From Bacteroidales bacterium (lineage in GTDB: Bacteria; Bacteroidota; Bacteroidia; Bacteroidales; UBA932): a stretch of 7,112 bases of DNA. A program made the position numbers and the translations under genes. The stretch's first letter is position 1. Each line of letters opens with the position of its first letter. Below are positions 5,168 to 7,112 of this stretch, piece after piece. Where the stretch lies: assembly GCA_016293535.1 (NCBI GenBank), contig JAEDEB010000085.1, positions 1 through 7,112 on the forward strand. The letters are read 5' to 3'. A model generated the notes under the pieces. The model saw only the letters and a program-made list of their open reading frames with translations, had not been told where the DNA came from and did not search any database.

Positions 5168-7075
5168 TTAAAGAGAACTTAAATTCATTTCGTTGACAAT
5201 GTTCTTTCCTTCCGGAGTGTAGGCAAAATCCATACGGGCTGCAGCAGCCTCCTCGACCTTTCTGCGGACGACCTTGGAAGTACTGTTCATCTGTCCGTTA
5301 GCCTGGGTGAACGGTTCCGGAAGAACGCAGACTGCAGCAGGGAGCCAGCGGTCAGGGAACTGTCCCGCGTGGCTTCCGCCCTTGCGGAACATGTTGACCT
5401 CCTCCTGAAGCTTCTCAAGCATCTTCGTCTTTGCCTCTGTGGAATCAAGGTCGAGAGCAGGGAATTTCGTCTTCACATACTCCCTGAGGGCATCCTTGTT
5501 CGGAACCATAAGAAGTATGGTGTAAGGATTCTGGTTGTTGTGAAGCACTGCCCCGTCGATAAACTTGGAAGACTCGACATATGACTCCTCCATCAGCTCA
5601 GGAGAATACTTCTCACCGTCGGATGAGATGAGCAGAGCCTTGAAACGGCCAACGACATAGAGCATTGTCGTATCCTCCGGCCAGAGATAGCCCATATCGC
5701 CGGTGTGAAGCCAGCCGTCCCTGAGGGTCTCGGCGGTACTCTTCGGATTGCGCCAGTAGCCGGCCATCACATTCTCGCCCTTTATCACAATCTCACCGAG
5801 CTCACCGGCAGGCAGGGTCTTGCCATCTGCATCGCAGATCTTGCACTCGAGCGGCTGAACGATGCGTCCGGACGAGCCCATCACATAGCGGACCGGAGAG
5901 TTCGCGCAGATGATAGGGGTAGCCTCGCTGAGGCCGTAACCCTGATAGATAGGAACTCCGATTGCGCAGTAATACCTCTGGAGATCGATGTCCAGAAGGG
6001 CGCCGCCGCCCACGAAGAACTTCATCCTGCCTCCGAACGCAGCTTCGCGCACGCTCTTGAACACGAGCTTGTCCATAAGAGCCATGATCGGTTTTCTCCA
6101 GAAATTGATTCCGCCCCTGTTGTATACTTCCCTGTTGTAGGCGATTGCGTTCCTGAGCGCGAAATGATAGAGCTTCTGCACGAAAGGACTCTTCTTTCTT
6201 ATGCCGGACTCGATTCCCTTCTTGAAGTTCTTGCTGATGGCCGGAACGGAGAGCATTATGTGTGGACGAACCTCCTTGAGAGTGGTCGGAATGTTTCGGA
6301 GGGCCTCCATTCCGCCCTTACCCGCAGGAACGGTTGCTATGGATGCGCCGTAATACATCATGATGTAGAATCCCGCAACGTGGGCGAAGCAGTGGTCGAG
6401 AGGAAGCACTATCAGCATCACATAATCCTGAGGGATGCCGATGACCGTGGAAGCCTGCTCCACGTTTGCAGTGTAGTTCCTGTGGGTCAGGAGTATGCCT
6501 TTAGGATCAGCGGTCGTTCCGGACGTATAGCTGATGGTGGCGTAGTCGTCTGGGAGTATGCTTCTTCCCCTCTCGAGGAAGGTCTCTTCATTGTCCTTCA
6601 GATACGCATCGCCTGCGCTGGCTATGTCATTGATAAACACTTCCTTATCCTGAAGGGGAACGTCATCGAGAACGATGACGCGCTCAACATCCGGACACTG
6701 GTCAAGTATTGCGCGCACCTTGTGGAGGTGGTTTCTTGAAACTATGATATACCTTGCCTGCGAATGCTGAATCCTGAAAAGGAGTTCTGCCTCCGAAAGA
6801 CCCACGGAGAGGGGAACGCTGACGCCTCCAGCATAAAGGAGACCGAGTTCTCCGATAATCCAGAGATTGCGGCCTTCCGAAAGAAGGGCAACCTTGTCAC
6901 CTTTCTCAAGTCCTATGGACATAAGTCCCGCACCTACCCTGTAGGCTTCCTTTCTGGTCTGTCCAAACGTGGTTTCAGTCCATATACCGTCCACCTTTTC
7001 GCGGAGGAATGTGTTGCCTTCGTACTTCGAGCAGTACTTCTCGACAAACTGGATAAGAGTGATTCTTTCTGCCAT
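5168..7075 (-). CDS. AMP-forming acyl-CoA synthetase (long-chain fatty acid--CoA ligase type)
   Basis: Activates a carboxylic acid, probably a long-chain fatty acid, by ATP to an acyl-AMP and then transfers it to coenzyme A. The 635-aa length fits bacterial long-chain ligases of the ACSL type. Motifs in order: the P-loop YTSGTTADPKG (183-193), DHCFAHVAGFY (227-237), the A5 motif YQGYGLSEATP (377-387), GWLHTGD with the ATP-ribose-binding Asp460, and the hinge region GRFKALLISSDGEKYSPE (476-493). The usual acidic residue after GRFK is Ala480. The A10 lysine is probably Lys601 in NGQMNSTSKVVRRKV, which differs from the common PxTxxGK form. No signal peptide or membrane helix is evident, so it should be cytoplasmic or membrane-associated. 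It starts at the ATG at 7073-7075 with an A-rich, non-Shine-Dalgarno upstream sequence. No promoter is visible in the 37 bases left to the window edge. The terminator at 5016-5051 closes the transcript. The substrate chain length is inferred from family, not seen. Confidence 0.92.
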   Translation of the reverse strand: MAERITLIQFVEKYCSKYEGNTFLREKVDGIWTETTFGQTRKEAYRVGAGLMSIGLEKGDKVALLSEGRNLWIIGELGLLYAGGVSVPLSVGLSEAELLFRIQHSQARYIIVSRNHLHKVRAILDQCPDVERVIVLDDVPLQDKEVFINDIASAGDAYLKDNEETFLERGRSILPDDYATISYTSGTTADPKGILLTHRNYTANVEQASTVIGIPQDYVMLIVLPLDHCFAHVAGFYIMMYYGASIATVPAGKGGMEALRNIPTTLKEVRPHIMLSVPAISKNFKKGIESGIRKKSPFVQKLYHFALRNAIAYNREVYNRGGINFWRKPIMALMDKLVFKSVREAAFGGRMKFFVGGGALLDIDLQRYYCAIGVPIYQGYGLSEATPIICANSPVRYVMGSSGRIVQPLECKICDADGKTLPAGELGEIVIKGENVMAGYWRNPKSTAETLRDGWLHTGDMGYLWPEDTTMLYVVGRFKALLISSDGEKYSPELMEESYVESSKFIDGAVLHNNQNPYTILLMVPNKDALREYVKTKFPALDLDSTEAKTKMLEKLQEEVNMFRKGGSHAGQFPDRWLPAAVCVLPEPFTQANGQMNSTSKVVRRKVEEAAAARMDFAYTPEGKNIVNEMNLSSL

Positions 7076-7112
7076 TTCTAATGTATTTGGTTGATTCGTT
7101 GTTGTAGGTTTC

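Noticed and set aside
5705..6739. Long plus-strand open frame (344 codons)
   Set aside because: It lies wholly antisense to the acyl-CoA synthetase, whose motifs are unmistakable. The frame is open because of GC-rich codon use, and its translation shows no recognisable domain.

Overview
The window looks like a chromosomal stretch from a Bacteroidota (Bacteroidales-like) genome. The evidence is a DPE2-like 4-alpha-glucanotransferase with an N-terminal starch-binding domain, an AAA_14/DUF4143 ATPase of a kind abundant in that phylum, no convincing Shine-Dalgarno sequences before the starts, and one good match to the Bacteroidota promoter pattern (TTG, 19 bases, TAnnTTTG). The genus cannot be fixed from this sequence. 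All real genes read on the minus strand, so they are described here from right to left.

Right part (5168-7075): an AMP-forming acyl-CoA synthetase (long-chain fatty acid:CoA ligase type) with the adenylation motifs in place. Its upstream region is cut by the window edge.

Intergenic stretch 4826-5167 is the densest non-coding part. It has a promoter-like element (5110-5139), then a perfect 11-bp stem followed by six T on the minus strand (5016-5051), an intrinsic terminator. Together they could delimit a small RNA of about 90 nt. Next come a small hairpin (4950-4970) and three copies of a repeat set exactly 32 bp apart (4857-4942), just upstream of the next gene.

Middle (3479-4825): an AT-rich gene for an AAA_14/DUF4143 ATPase with Walker A, Walker B and an intact PD-(D/E)xK-like signature near the C-terminus. 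Two sampled 60-base lines inside it have 33-37% GC, against about 60% in sampled lines of the flanking genes, so it was probably acquired horizontally.

Left part (1-3253): a two-gene unit of an OPA-family (GlpT/UhpT-like) transporter and the 4-alpha-glucanotransferase malQ. Two bases separate the transporter stop from the malQ ATG, so the two are very likely co-transcribed and translationally coupled. The pairing suggests uptake of a phosphorylated metabolite alongside maltodextrin/glycogen processing. MalQ runs off the left edge, probably missing only a few tens of residues. The transporter keeps one of the two phosphate-binding arginines of GlpT and has lysine at the second.

The metabolic genes are ordinary housekeeping or accessory functions. 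The best candidate for something undescribed is the ATPase island with its 32-bp-phased repeats and the possible small RNA beside it.
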